NCBI RefSeq assembly: GCF_020131355.1
Contig: NZ_JAHLEL010000053.1
Coordinates: 1-64,000, forward strand
Length of the DNA stretch: 64,000 nt
Reading direction: 5' to 3'
Origin: Pseudonocardia sp. ICBG1293
Lineage (GTDB): Bacteria; Actinomycetota; Actinomycetes; Mycobacteriales; Pseudonocardiaceae
Shown: positions 15,913 to 24,739 of the stretch, piece after piece
Layout: each line of letters begins with the position of its first letter
Numbering within the stretch: position 1 is the stretch's first letter
The notes under the pieces: model-generated
The model's database searches: none
Seen by the model: the letters and a program-made list of their open reading frames with translations, nothing else
Told to the model about the DNA's origin: nothing
Program-made: the position numbers and the translations under genes

Positions 15913-18900
15913 GGGTGTGTCGCCAACAGGCTGTCGGGCTCCGGCTCCAGCTCGCCGGCGCGCCACAGCGCCGCGTACCGCCCGCCGGCACGCACCAGCT
16001 CCGAGTGCGGCCCCTGCTCGACGATGCGCCCACCCGCGAGCACCACGATCCGGTCCGATCGGCGCGCGGTCTGCAACCGGTGCGCGACGACGAACGCCGT
16101 CCGCCGCGACGCCACCCGCTCCCCCGCGGCCAGCACGGTGGCCTCGGTCGCCGGGTCCAGCGCCGCCGTCGCCTCGTCGAAGATCAGCACGTCGGGGTCG
16201 ACCAGCTCGGCCCGGGCGAGCGCGACCAGCTGGCGCTGGCCCGCCGACAGTCCCTGCCCCCGCTCGCCGACCGGGGTGCGGAACCCCTGCGGCAGCGAGC
16301 GCACCAGCCCCAGCGCCCCGACCGCGCGGGCAGCGGCCTCGATCCGCTCCGGAGAGGCGTCCGGACGGCCGTAGGCGATGTTGGAGGCGACGTCGCCGGT
16401 GAACAGGTGCGCCTCCTGCGGGACCACGCCGAGGCGGGAGCGGTACCCGGCCAGCGGGAAGCGGCGCACGTCGACGCCGTCGACACGGACCTGCCCCTCG
16501 CCGGTGTCGTAGAACCGGGCGATCAGCTTGATCAACGTCGACTTCCCGGCGCCGGTCGCACCGACCAGCGCGACGGTCTCCCCCGGCTCGACGTGCAGCG
16601 ACACGTCGTCCAGGGCGGGGGCGTCCACCCCCGGATAGCGGAAGGTCACGTGGTCCAGCTCGACCTCGCCGCGCAGCCGCGACGGCACCGGCGCCGGCCG
16701 CTGCGGCTCGTCCGGGACCGAGGTGGGCGTGCGCAGCAGCTCCGAGATCCGGTTCAGCCCGACCCGGGCCTGCTGGTAGCCGTCGAACACCTGCGACAGC
16801 TGCTGCACCGGGCCGAAGAACAGCGTGAGGTACAGCAGGAACGCCGTCAGCACACCCGGGGTGATCTCCCCGCCGACGATGCGGGTACCGCCGACGAACA
16901 GCACGACCGCGGTGGCGATGTCGGACAGCAGGGCCACGAACGGGAAGTAGGTGGCGATGTAGCGCTGGGCGCGCAGCCGCGACCGGCGGTAGGCGTCGGA
17001 GCGCTCCCCGAAGCGGTCGTAGCTCAGCTCCTCGCGGACGTAGGCCTGCGCGATGCGCACCCCGGAGACGTTCTCCTGCAGGTCGGCGTTGACCACGCTG
17101 ACCCGCTCCCGGGCCTCGGCGTAGGCGCGGGAGGAGAACCGCCGGAACACCACGGTGCCGACCACGAGCAGCGGCAGCAGCCAGCCCAGCGCGTACAGCG
17201 CGAGCGGGGGGTCGGTGAGCACCAGCGCCGTCGCGACCCCACCGATCGTCAGGAGGCTGACGACGGCCTGCGCGAGCCCGGTCTGCAGGAACGTCGACAG
17301 CGCGTCGACGTCGGTGGTCATCCGGGTCATGATCCGGCCGGACAGCTCGCGCTCGTAGAAGTCGAGCCCGAGCCGCTGCAGGTGCGCGTAGCTGCGCAAC
17401 CGCAACAGGTACAGCAGGCTCTCCCCGGCGCGTGCGGTGACCAGCGTCTGGAACCCGACGACCGCCGCGTCCAGCACGACGATCAGCAGGCCCGCCAGCG
17501 CCGCGAGGACCAGGACCCGGGTGGCGCCGTCGGTGATGCCGTCGTCGACGGCGATCCGGGCGATGCTGGGCAGGGCCAGGGTCGCCAGAGCGTCCGCGGC
17601 CATCAGCGCCACGCCGAGCACCAGCAGCCTGCGCACCGGCCGCAGCAGCGAGGACAGCCGGAAGCCGGGGTCCGGGGCGGTCGGGTCGTCGTCACCGCGC
17701 AGCTGCGGCGTCTCCCTCACCGGGGGCAGCTTCTCGACGGCCTCCAGCAGCTCGGGGGTGGCGCTGATCCCGCCGGCCCAGCCCGCCGCGCCGCCACCCC
17801 CGTCACGGGTCAGCGCCCGGTCCGGGTCCTCGACCGGGCCGACCCGGGGCCACAGCGCCGGGGTCGCGGTGTCCGGGACGGGCGGGCCGGGCACCGGAGC
17901 ACCGTCGGTGTCCGCGGGCGGGGCGGGGGCGCCACGACCGCCGCCGAGCTCGTCGGCGGGGCCGGTGGCCAGCAGCTCCCGGAACAGCGCGCACCGGCCG
18001 CGCAGCTCGTCCTCGGTGCCGGTGTCGACGACGCGCCCCTCGTCCAGCACCGCGATCCGGTCGGCCAGCGCCAGTGTCGAGCGCCGGTGGGCCACCAGCA
18101 GGGTGGTCCGCTCGGCGGTCAGCTCGTGCAGCGTCTCGTGGATCGCGGCCTCGGTGGCGGTGTCGACCGCGGACGTCGCGTCGTCGAGGACGAGCACCCG
18201 GGGCCGGGTCAGCATCGCCCGGGCCAGCGCGATGCGCTGCCGCTGACCACCGGACAGGGTCAGGCCGCGCTCGCCGACCTCGGTGTCGTAGCCGTCGGGC
18301 AGGTCCTCGACGAACGAGGCCACCTGGGCTGCCTCCGCCGCCGCGCGGATCTCGTCCTCCCCGGCGTCGGGACGGCCGTAGGCGATGTTGTTGCGGATCG
18401 TGTCGGAGAACAGGAACGCCTCCTCGAACACCACCCCCAGCTCGGCGCGCAGGTCGTGCAGGCGCAGGTCGCGCAGGTCCACCCCGCCGATCGCGAGGCG
18501 CCCGGCCTGCGGGTCGTAGAAGCGGGGCAGCAACAGCGCGACCGTCGACTTCCCCGATCCGGGCGGGCCGACCAGGGCGAGGGTCTCGCCCGGCTCGACG
18601 CGCAGGGACAGCCCGTCGAGCACCGGGTCGGGAGCGGCGTCGCCGTCCGGGCCGGAGCCCGCGGGCTCGTAGCCGAACCGGACGGCGTCCAGCTCGACGG
18701 TCAGCGGGCCCTCGGGCAGCGCGGCCGGCCGCTCCGGGTCGACGATCCCCGGTGCGGCGTCGACGATCTCGAAGACGCGCTCGGCCCCGGCCCGGGTCAG
18801 CTGCGCGGTGACCACGAGGGCGCCGATCAGCCGGGCGGGCCCGACGAGCATCCCGACGTAGGTCGTGAACGCCAGGAACGTCCCGAGGTCGATGGTGCCC

Positions 18901-19721
18901 CGGGCCGCCATCCACCCACCGACGCCGATGACCGCGACCTGCCCGAGCCCGGGCAGGGCCAGCAGCATCGGGTTGAGCCGCGCGGTCAGCCCGGCGGCCC
19001 GCAGCCGCTCGCCGTAGAGCCGGCGGGCGCGGCCCTCCAGCGTCGCCGTCTCGCGGGCCTCCTGCCCGAAGCCCTTCACCACGCGCACGCCGGTGACGGT
19101 CTCCTCGACCTGCTGCGCGATCTCGGCGGCCCGCTGCTGCGCGGACCAGGTGGCCGGGAACAGCCGGCGCCGGATGCTGTTGGTGGCCAGGAACGCCAGC
19201 GGCAGCATGACCAGCGCGACCACCGTGAGCAGCGGCGACAGGTACAGCATCGCGGCGATCGCGACGACGACCAGCACCACGGTGCCCGCCGACAGCGGGA
19301 CCATGGACAGGAAGCCCTGCACCAGCTGCAGGTCGGAGATGGCCCGCGAGGCGACCTGCCCGGTGCGCAGCCGGTCCTGGCGGACCCCGTCCATCCGCTG
19401 GACCGCTGCGAACACCGCGCGCCGCAGGTCGTGCTGCACGTTCAGCGCCATCTTGCCGCCGAGGTAGCGACGCACGAACGCGCCGACGAACTTCAGCACG
19501 CCGAGCACCAGCAGCCCGGCGACGACGGGGGCGAGCACGCCGGTGTCCCCGCCGATCGCGCCGTTGACACCCTCGCGGATCAGCAGTGGGCCGACGGCCT
19601 CCAGCCCGACGCCGAGCATCGACGCGACGAGCGCGCCGACCGTGACGGGGCGGTGCCGCAGGCAGGCCGCGACCAGCCTGCGGATCCAGCCGGGGCGTGC
19701 GGAGGGGTGGGGAGAGGGCAC
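15909..19721 (-). CDS. Fused ABC exporter (TMD-NBD-TMD-NBD) with one degenerate ATP site
   Basis: 1270 residues holding two complete half-transporters. Half 1: membrane domain about 15-310, then Walker A GPPGSGKST (K391), LSGGQRQR and VLVLDDATSAVD. Half 2: membrane domain about 700-990, then GATGAGKST (K1060), LSAGQRQL and VLIFDEATAALD. In half 1 the catalytic Glu is Asp (D514); half 2 keeps E1183. The half-2 signature is LSAGQ, not LSGGQ. Both changes fall in the same composite site, the pattern of heterodimeric exporters such as TM287/288. Expected to export lipids or drugs. GTG 19721 has no Shine-Dalgarno but lies six bases after TAGCCT, so the mRNA may be leaderless. Confidence 0.92.
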   Translation of the reverse strand: MPSPHPSARPGWIRRLVAACLRHRPVTVGALVASMLGVGLEAVGPLLIREGVNGAIGGDTGVLAPVVAGLLVLGVLKFVGAFVRRYLGGKMALNVQHDLRRAVFAAVQRMDGVRQDRLRTGQVASRAISDLQLVQGFLSMVPLSAGTVVLVVVAIAAMLYLSPLLTVVALVMLPLAFLATNSIRRRLFPATWSAQQRAAEIAQQVEETVTGVRVVKGFGQEARETATLEGRARRLYGERLRAAGLTARLNPMLLALPGLGQVAVIGVGGWMAARGTIDLGTFLAFTTYVGMLVGPARLIGALVVTAQLTRAGAERVFEIVDAAPGIVDPERPAALPEGPLTVELDAVRFGYEPAGSGPDGDAAPDPVLDGLSLRVEPGETLALVGPPGSGKSTVALLLPRFYDPQAGRLAIGGVDLRDLRLHDLRAELGVVFEEAFLFSDTIRNNIAYGRPDAGEDEIRAAAEAAQVASFVEDLPDGYDTEVGERGLTLSGGQRQRIALARAMLTRPRVLVLDDATSAVDTATEAAIHETLHELTAERTTLLVAHRRSTLALADRIAVLDEGRVVDTGTEDELRGRCALFRELLATGPADELGGGRGAPAPPADTDGAPVPGPPVPDTATPALWPRVGPVEDPDRALTRDGGGGAAGWAGGISATPELLEAVEKLPPVRETPQLRGDDDPTAPDPGFRLSSLLRPVRRLLVLGVALMAADALATLALPSIARIAVDDGITDGATRVLVLAALAGLLIVVLDAAVVGFQTLVTARAGESLLYLLRLRSYAHLQRLGLDFYERELSGRIMTRMTTDVDALSTFLQTGLAQAVVSLLTIGGVATALVLTDPPLALYALGWLLPLLVVGTVVFRRFSSRAYAEARERVSVVNADLQENVSGVRIAQAYVREELSYDRFGERSDAYRRSRLRAQRYIATYFPFVALLSDIATAVVLFVGGTRIVGGEITPGVLTAFLLYLTLFFGPVQQLSQVFDGYQQARVGLNRISELLRTPTSVPDEPQRPAPVPSRLRGEVELDHVTFRYPGVDAPALDDVSLHVEPGETVALVGATGAGKSTLIKLIARFYDTGEGQVRVDGVDVRRFPLAGYRSRLGVVPQEAHLFTGDVASNIAYGRPDASPERIEAAARAVGALGLVRSLPQGFRTPVGERGQGLSAGQRQLVALARAELVDPDVLIFDEATAALDPATEATVLAAGERVASRRTAFVVAHRLQTARRSDRIVVLAGGRIVEQGPHSELVRAGGRYAALWRAGELEPEPDSLLATHP

Positions 19722-19793
19722 GTGATCAGGCTATGCCCGCCCCCCGACAACCGGCCCGGCGACGCCACCCGGCGCGGGCCGCCGGGCCGCACC

Positions 19794-19853
19794 GTCGATC
19801 AGTGCATGAGCGCTGCCGGAAGCCGGGCGGACAACGCTCATGCACTGATCGAC
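19794..19853. repeat. Perfect 19-bp inverted repeat, extragenic palindrome or terminator
   Basis: GTCGATCAGTGCATGAGCG (19794-19812) and its exact complement (19835-19853) enclose a 22-base loop. It lies between two minus-strand genes, just after the ABC-2 permease stop (19888), so it may end that operon. Its composition (ATGCAC core, no G/C tract) differs from the GC-only terminators elsewhere here, so it may belong to a repeat family. Confidence 0.7.
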
Positions 19854-19887
19854 GAGGTACCCAGCAGCGCTCACGGCGGGAGGCGGC

Positions 19888-20748
19888 TCAGGTGATGTCC
19901 CGCCGCGCCCCGACGACGGCGGCCAGCGCGATGCCCGCCGCCGTCCAGACCGCCAGGACCAGCAGGCCGACCCAGCCGGGGGGCGGCGCGCTCACCCCGG
20001 CCAGGAACTCCAGCACGAACTGCGACTGCGCCCCCAGACCGGCCGAGCTCACCACCGGCTCCCAGACGGCGAGGTCACCCGCGTTGCCGGGCAGGAAGGG
20101 GGTCAGCCGGGCGAACACCGACGGGTCCCCGAGCGAGGAGCCGTCGCCCGCGCGCAGCGCGCCGGCGATCAGGTTCTCCCCGATCAGCAGGTAGCCGACG
20201 GTCAGTGCGATGGCCCCGGCCTGGTTGGTGATCAGGGTCCCGACGGCGACGCCGAGCACCCCCCACAAGGCGCACACCAGGATGCCGATCGCGCCCAGCC
20301 CGGCGATCTGCCCCGGGTCGGGCAGCTGCTGGCCACCGAGCGTGGCCCCGCCGAGCAGGGGGCCGAGCACGACCAGGACGAGCCCGTACAACCCGGCGAC
20401 GACGGCCGCGATCAGCGCCTTGGCACCGAGCACCTGGCCGCGGGACCCGGTCAGGTAGGCCAGCGTGACCGTGCGGTGCCGGAAGTCCCCGGTGCCCAGC
20501 AGGGTCCCGAAGGCCGCACCGACGATCGCGGTCATCGTGAGCGCGGACGCCAGCCCCGCGAGCATCAGGATCGACGAGGTGTCGGTGGCCTGCGGCACCA
20601 GCAGCTGCAGGATGCTGCCGAGCAGGCTCATGCCCAGCGCGATCAGCAGCACCGGGACGAACAGCAGCCACCACACCCGGGTGGACAGGGTCTTGCGGAC
20701 CTCCGCGGTCAGCACCGCGCGGAAGCGGTCGAGGCTCACGGTCGCCAT
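19888..20748 (-). CDS. ABC-2 type permease
   Basis: 286 residues with six hydrophobic segments. It begins MATVSLDRFRAVLTAEVRKTLSTRVWWLL, the usual cytoplasmic entry of ABC-2 permeases, and the phrase GTGDFRHRTVTLAYLTGSRGQVLGAK is typical of the bacitracin/lantibiotic-immunity-like ABC-2 branch. ATG 20748 overlaps the stop of the ATPase gene by one base (TGATG) and has GGGGAGGAG upstream, so both are translated from one mRNA. Together they form a two-component exporter; what it exports is unknown. Confidence 0.9.
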   Translation of the reverse strand: MATVSLDRFRAVLTAEVRKTLSTRVWWLLFVPVLLIALGMSLLGSILQLLVPQATDTSSILMLAGLASALTMTAIVGAAFGTLLGTGDFRHRTVTLAYLTGSRGQVLGAKALIAAVVAGLYGLVLVVLGPLLGGATLGGQQLPDPGQIAGLGAIGILVCALWGVLGVAVGTLITNQAGAIALTVGYLLIGENLIAGALRAGDGSSLGDPSVFARLTPFLPGNAGDLAVWEPVVSSAGLGAQSQFVLEFLAGVSAPPPGWVGLLVLAVWTAAGIALAAVVGARRDIT

Positions 20749-21689
20749 CAGCGCTGCTCCTCCCCGGCGAGCAGGCGCAGGAACATCTGTTCCAGCCCGG
20801 CCCGCTCCTCGCTCATCCCGTACACGGCGACGCCCGCGGCGAGCGCCAGGTCCCCGACCCGGACCGCGTCCGCCCCGCCGACGGCGAGCACACCCTCGTC
20901 GACGCGGTCGATCTCGGTGATGCCGTCCGTGGCGAGCGCCTCGGCCAGCCGGGCCGGGTCCGCGGCGCGCACGAGCACACGCGAGCCGTGCCCGGCGCGC
21001 AGCTCGGCGACGGTGCCGTCGAAGCGGCAGGCGCCGCGGTCGATGACGACGAGGCGCTGCGCGGTCAGTTCCATCTCCGCCAGCTGGTGGGACGAGACGA
21101 GCACGCTGCGCCCGGAGGCGGCGAAGGCCTGCAGGAACGACCGCAGCCAGGCGATGCCGTCGGGATCCAGGCCGTTGCCCGGCTCGTCGAGCACCAGGAT
21201 GTGCGGGTCCCCGAGCAGCGCCACGGCCAGGGCCAGGCGCTGGTTCATGCCCAGCGAGAACCCGCCCGCCGAGCGGTCCGCGGCGGCCGCCAGGCCGACC
21301 AGGGTGAGCACCTCGTCGACCCGGGTGTCGGGGACGCCGATGGCCGCGGCCGCGGCACGCAGGTGCGCGCGGGCGGTCCGCCGCGGGTGCACGCCCTGCA
21401 CCTCCAGCACCGCACCGACGACGCGGCCGGGCGAGGGCAGCGCGGTGAACCCGACGCCGTCGACGAGCGCCCGCCCGGTGCTGGGAACGACCAGGCCCAG
21501 GATCATCCGCAGCGTCGTCGTCTTGCCCGATCCGTTGGGGCCGAGGAACCCGGTCACCGAGCCGGGCTCGACGGTGAACGACAGGTCGTGCACGGCCTCG
21601 ACCGGACCGAACTTCTTGCCCAGCCCCTCGACGACGATCCGTCCGCTCCCGGCCGCCGTCGGGGTCTGTGTGGACGCGGTGTCCTGCAC
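20748..21689 (-). CDS. ABC transporter ATP-binding protein
   Basis: 313 residues. Walker A GPNGSGKTT near residue 51, a Q-loop region GAVLEVQGVHPRRTARAHL, signature-like FSLGMNQRLALA, Walker B ILVLDEPGNGLDP, and switch histidine in VLVSSHQLAEM. The layout matches the BcrA/CcmA-type ATPases that pair with ABC-2 permeases, and about 90 C-terminal residues form the usual extra domain. GTG 21689 has GGAG upstream. The permease follows with a one-base overlap. The 170 bp up to the TetR gene (21860) show no coding frame. Confidence 0.9.
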   Translation of the reverse strand: MQDTASTQTPTAAGSGRIVVEGLGKKFGPVEAVHDLSFTVEPGSVTGFLGPNGSGKTTTLRMILGLVVPSTGRALVDGVGFTALPSPGRVVGAVLEVQGVHPRRTARAHLRAAAAAIGVPDTRVDEVLTLVGLAAAADRSAGGFSLGMNQRLALAVALLGDPHILVLDEPGNGLDPDGIAWLRSFLQAFAASGRSVLVSSHQLAEMELTAQRLVVIDRGACRFDGTVAELRAGHGSRVLVRAADPARLAEALATDGITEIDRVDEGVLAVGGADAVRVGDLALAAGVAVYGMSEERAGLEQMFLRLLAGEEQR

Positions 21690-21859
21690 TCCGGCCTCCG
21701 TCCGTCGCGCGTCGTGCCCCGGGTTCGCGCCGGGGCCTCACTCGCGCCGCAATCCTCGCCCAGACCGGGGACCCGGCAGGAGGCGGGCCCCGCACCACGG
21801 CGCGGGACGGGGCCCGGGAGCCGCCGGCGGGCCACGCCCGGCCGGTGTGACCGGGACCG

Positions 21860-22459
21860 TCAGGCGGTGGCGCGGATCGCCGCCTCGACCGCCGCGGCCA
21901 GTGTGTCCAGGTACGCGTCGTCGCACGCGTCCTGCGTGACGAGCACCCGGAACAGCAGCGGCGCGATCAGCAGGTCGACCGCGAGATCGACGTCCACCGA
22001 CGCGGGCAGCTCCCCGCGTCCGACCGCCGCCCGCAGCATCTGCACCCCGACCTCCCGCCGCGGACCGGTCACGTCCTCCTGGAGCACCTCGACCAGCGCC
22101 GGGGTGTGGCGGAGCTCGGCGAACAACGTCGGGGCCACCGCCGCCACCACGGGCGCGGCCACCTGGTCGCGCAGCCGCCCGAGCAGCTCCCGCAGGTCGC
22201 TGCGGAACGCGCCGGTCGACGGGACGGGGGGCACCGTGTCGGCGACGGCCTGGCGGACCAGGTCGGCCAGCATCTCCTGCTTCGAGGGCCAGCGGCGGTA
22301 GAGCGCGGCCTTGCCCACACCCGCACGCCGGGCGACGGCCTCCATCGACAGGCGGGCGTACCCGGATGCGGCCAGCTCGGCGAACGCCGCGGACACGATC
22401 GCCTCGGTGACGCGGGGGCGCAGGACCGCTCCGCCGCTGGTGGCTCGTCGGACCGTCAC
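21860..22459 (-). CDS. TetR-family transcriptional repressor
   Basis: 199 residues. The N-terminal HTH (about 15-60; VTEAIVSAAFAELAASGYARLSMEAVARRAGVGKAALYRRW) is a classic TetR domain, followed by an all-helical ligand domain. GTG 22459 is the start; its ribosome-binding site is weak. The gene is divergent from the NTF2-like gene at 22570, and two clear palindromes lie in the 110-bp spacer, so it probably represses itself and the divergent gene, and perhaps the ligase gene downstream. The inducer is unknown. Confidence 0.9.
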   Translation of the reverse strand: MTVRRATSGGAVLRPRVTEAIVSAAFAELAASGYARLSMEAVARRAGVGKAALYRRWPSKQEMLADLVRQAVADTVPPVPSTGAFRSDLRELLGRLRDQVAAPVVAAVAPTLFAELRHTPALVEVLQEDVTGPRREVGVQMLRAAVGRGELPASVDVDLAVDLLIAPLLFRVLVTQDACDDAYLDTLAAAVEAAIRATA

Positions 22460-22477
22460 TCCGCCACCCTAGCCGCC

Positions 22478-22547
22478 GACGGAACGCTTGCGTTCCGTCC
22501 CGCGCCGACCTACCGTCGCCTAAAACGGAACGAGTCCGTATCGTTCC
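22478..22547. promoter_or_regulatory. Two TetR-type operators
   Basis: Operator 1: GACGGAACGC-TT-GCGTTCCGTC (22478-22499), a perfect 10-bp inverted repeat. Operator 2: GGAACGA (22527-22533) and TCGTTCC (22541-22547) around seven bases. Both contain GGAACG/CGTTCC half sites. Lying between the divergent TetR gene and the NTF2-like gene, they are the likely binding sites of that TetR protein. Confidence 0.75.
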
Positions 22548-22569
22548 ACTGGATGCCTGGAGGAACACC

Positions 22570-22980
22570 GTGCCCACCCCCACCGGCGACCGGGTCCGCC
22601 TGCTGACCGCGAGCCTCGAGGCCTTCCACCGGGCCGACGTCGACACGTTCATGGCGATGTACCACGACGACGCCGTGCACGAGTTCCCGTTCGCCCCGGC
22701 CGGGATGCCCACACGCGTCGAGGGACGCGAGGCCATCGAGGCCTGGATGCGCACCGTGCCCGATCTCCTGACCCTCGACGGCGGCATGCACGACCTGCGG
22801 ATCCACGAGGGCTCCGACACCCTGACCGCCGAGTGGTCCTCGACCGGCCACTTCTCCGACGGCACCCCGGCCGCGATCTCCTACGTCGCCGTCGTCACCT
22901 TCGACGACGACCTCGTGACGCGCTACCGCGACTACATCAACCCCCTCGACCTGCGACCCGCCTTCCCCGCCCACGCCTGA
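22570..22980 (+). CDS. NTF2-like (SnoaL-type) protein
   Basis: 136 residues from GTG 22570 with CTGGAGGA upstream. A single SnoaL/NTF2-like fold: helix LTASLEAFHRADVDTFMAMYHDDAVHEFPFAP, then VEGREAIEAWM and strands ending in ISYVAVVTFDDDLVTRYRDYINP. Such proteins are small isomerases, hydrolases or binding proteins acting on hydrophobic substrates; no catalytic set is certain here. Regulated, by position, through the TetR operators just upstream. The ligase gene 140 bp downstream is co-directional. Confidence 0.82.
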   Translation: MPTPTGDRVRLLTASLEAFHRADVDTFMAMYHDDAVHEFPFAPAGMPTRVEGREAIEAWMRTVPDLLTLDGGMHDLRIHEGSDTLTAEWSSTGHFSDGTPAAISYVAVVTFDDDLVTRYRDYINPLDLRPAFPAHA

Positions 22981-23120
22981 CGCCGCGGGCATCCCGGGCC
23001 CCGACGGGCCGGACCCGGGCCGGGCCCGTCCGCTCCGATCGGCCCTGGCGGAAGGCCGACGAAACGGACTTGAATGGCGTGCGTCACACGCTCAGTGCCG
23101 AGCCCCCGAGGAGCCGCCCC

Positions 23121-24668
23121 GTGATCGACCCGACCGCCACCGTCTCGTCCCTGCTCCGTACCCACGCCGCCGGCCGTCCGGACGACGAGGCCCTGCGCTT
23201 CGGTGAGGTCCGCCGGACCTGGGCCGAGCTCGACGAGCGGGTCCGCAGGCTCGCCGCCGCCCTGCGCGCCGCGGGGATCGGACCGGGTGACCGCGTCGCC
23301 GTGCTGGACCTCAACCACCCGTCGTGCCTGGAGCTGTCGCTGGCCTGCGCCTGGATCGGTGCCGCCAACGCGGTGGTGAACTTCCGGCTCGCGCCGCCGG
23401 AGATCCGCTACGTCGTCGAGGACTCCCGGGCCCGGCTGCTGCTGGTCGGGCCGGAGTTCGCCGGGGCCGTCGACGCGCTGCGCGACTCCCTCACGACCGT
23501 CGAGCGGGTCCTGTCGACCGACGGGTACGAGGGCTTCCTCGCCGCGCACGAGCCCGACACCCACCCCTACGACGCCGGCCCGGACGACTGCTTCGTGCAG
23601 CTCTACACCTCGGGCACCACCGGCTTCCCCAAGGGCGCGATGCTCACCCACGGCGCGATGCTGGCGCACGCGGCGCACGTCGCCGCGGACTTCGGGCTGA
23701 CCCCGACCGACGTCGTGCAGGTCGCGATGCCGCTGTTCCACGTCGGCGGGACCAGCTACGCGTTCCTCGCACTCGCACAGGGCGCACGGATCGTGATGGC
23801 GCGCACGCCCGACCCGGCCGCTCTGCTGGACATGGTCGCCGCCGAGGGCATCACGCACACGTTCTGGGTGCCCGCGCTGATGGGCGCGATGACCCAGGTC
23901 CCGGGCGCCGCCGAGCGCGACTTCTCCTCGCTGCGGGCGATCTCCTACGGCGCCTCGCCGATGCCGCTGCCGGTGCTGCGGGCGTCGCTGGCACTGTTCG
24001 GGCCGAAGCTGCACCAGGTCTACGGGATGACCGAGGCCTGCGGGGTGGTCAGCTCGCTCGGGCCCGAGGACCACGCCGACCCCGCCGTCGCGCACCGGCT
24101 GGTCTCGGCCGGCACGCCCCTGTCCGGGGTGGAGATCGAGATCCGCGACCCCGCGACCGGGGAGCAGCTCGGGACCGGCGAGCCGGGCGAGGTGTGGGTG
24201 CGCACCGACCAGCTCATGAGCGGCTACTGGGGCAGGCCCGAGGCGACGGAGGCGACCATCACCCCGGACGGCTGGCTGCGCTCCGGCGACGGCGGCCACC
24301 TCGACGCCGACGGCTACCTCTACGTCACCGACCGGATCAAGGACATGATCGTCTCGGGGGGCGAGAACGTGTACCCGGCCGAGATCGAGCGGGTACTGGC
24401 CGAGCACCCGAGCGTCGGCGACGTCGCCGTGATCGGGGTGCCCGACGACCGCTGGGGCGAGGTGCCCAAGGCCTGCGTGGTGCCCGCGCCCGGCGCGACC
24501 GTCGACCCCGACGAGCTGCTGGCCCACGCCAGGGCCCACCTCGCGTCGTTCAAGTGCCCGAAGACCGTCGACATCCTGCCGGAGCTCCCCCGGAACCCGA
24601 CCGGCAAGATCCTCAAGAAGGATCTCCGGGCCCCGTTCTGGGCGGGCCGGGAGCGCAGCACCGTCTGA
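23121..24668 (+). CDS. AMP-dependent acyl-CoA synthetase/ligase
   Basis: 515 residues, the usual length of an ANL-superfamily fatty-acid or aryl CoA ligase, which activates a carboxylate with ATP and joins it to coenzyme A. P-loop TSGTTGFPKG (from T163, K171), then YGMTEACG, GWLRSGDGGHLDADGYLYVTDRIKDMI, and the catalytic lysine K496 in PTGKILKKDLR. GTG 23121 follows CGAGGAG; in-frame sequence further up is not protein-like. The acyl substrate cannot be told. Its place after TetR/SnoaL genes suggests a lipid or xenobiotic role. Confidence 0.9.
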   Translation: MIDPTATVSSLLRTHAAGRPDDEALRFGEVRRTWAELDERVRRLAAALRAAGIGPGDRVAVLDLNHPSCLELSLACAWIGAANAVVNFRLAPPEIRYVVEDSRARLLLVGPEFAGAVDALRDSLTTVERVLSTDGYEGFLAAHEPDTHPYDAGPDDCFVQLYTSGTTGFPKGAMLTHGAMLAHAAHVAADFGLTPTDVVQVAMPLFHVGGTSYAFLALAQGARIVMARTPDPAALLDMVAAEGITHTFWVPALMGAMTQVPGAAERDFSSLRAISYGASPMPLPVLRASLALFGPKLHQVYGMTEACGVVSSLGPEDHADPAVAHRLVSAGTPLSGVEIEIRDPATGEQLGTGEPGEVWVRTDQLMSGYWGRPEATEATITPDGWLRSGDGGHLDADGYLYVTDRIKDMIVSGGENVYPAEIERVLAEHPSVGDVAVIGVPDDRWGEVPKACVVPAPGATVDPDELLAHARAHLASFKCPKTVDILPELPRNPTGKILKKDLRAPFWAGRERSTV

Positions 24669-24678
24669 CGTGACGCCG

Positions 24679-24739
24679 GTCTCATACTGAGACACGCCGA
24701 AACTTGACCGATTCCAGAAAAGCGGGCAGTCTCGCCGCC
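24679..24739 (+). promoter_or_regulatory. furA-katG control region, FurA box and leaderless promoter
   Basis: TTGACCGATTCCAGAAAAG at 24704-24722 closely resembles the AT-rich FurA-binding sequence before furA in mycobacteria and streptomycetes. TTGACC would be the -35 box, CAGTCT (24727-24732) the -10, and transcription would begin at or next to GTG 24740, as for the leaderless furA mRNA of Mycobacterium tuberculosis. A short palindrome GTCTCA-TAC-TGAGAC (24679-24693) lies just upstream. Confidence 0.75.

Noticed and set aside
15915-19895. A 1326-codon plus-strand frame opposite the ABC exporter
   Set aside because: Pure shadow: repetitive Arg/Gln/Gly/Asp composition and no domain, while the minus strand encodes a full exporter.
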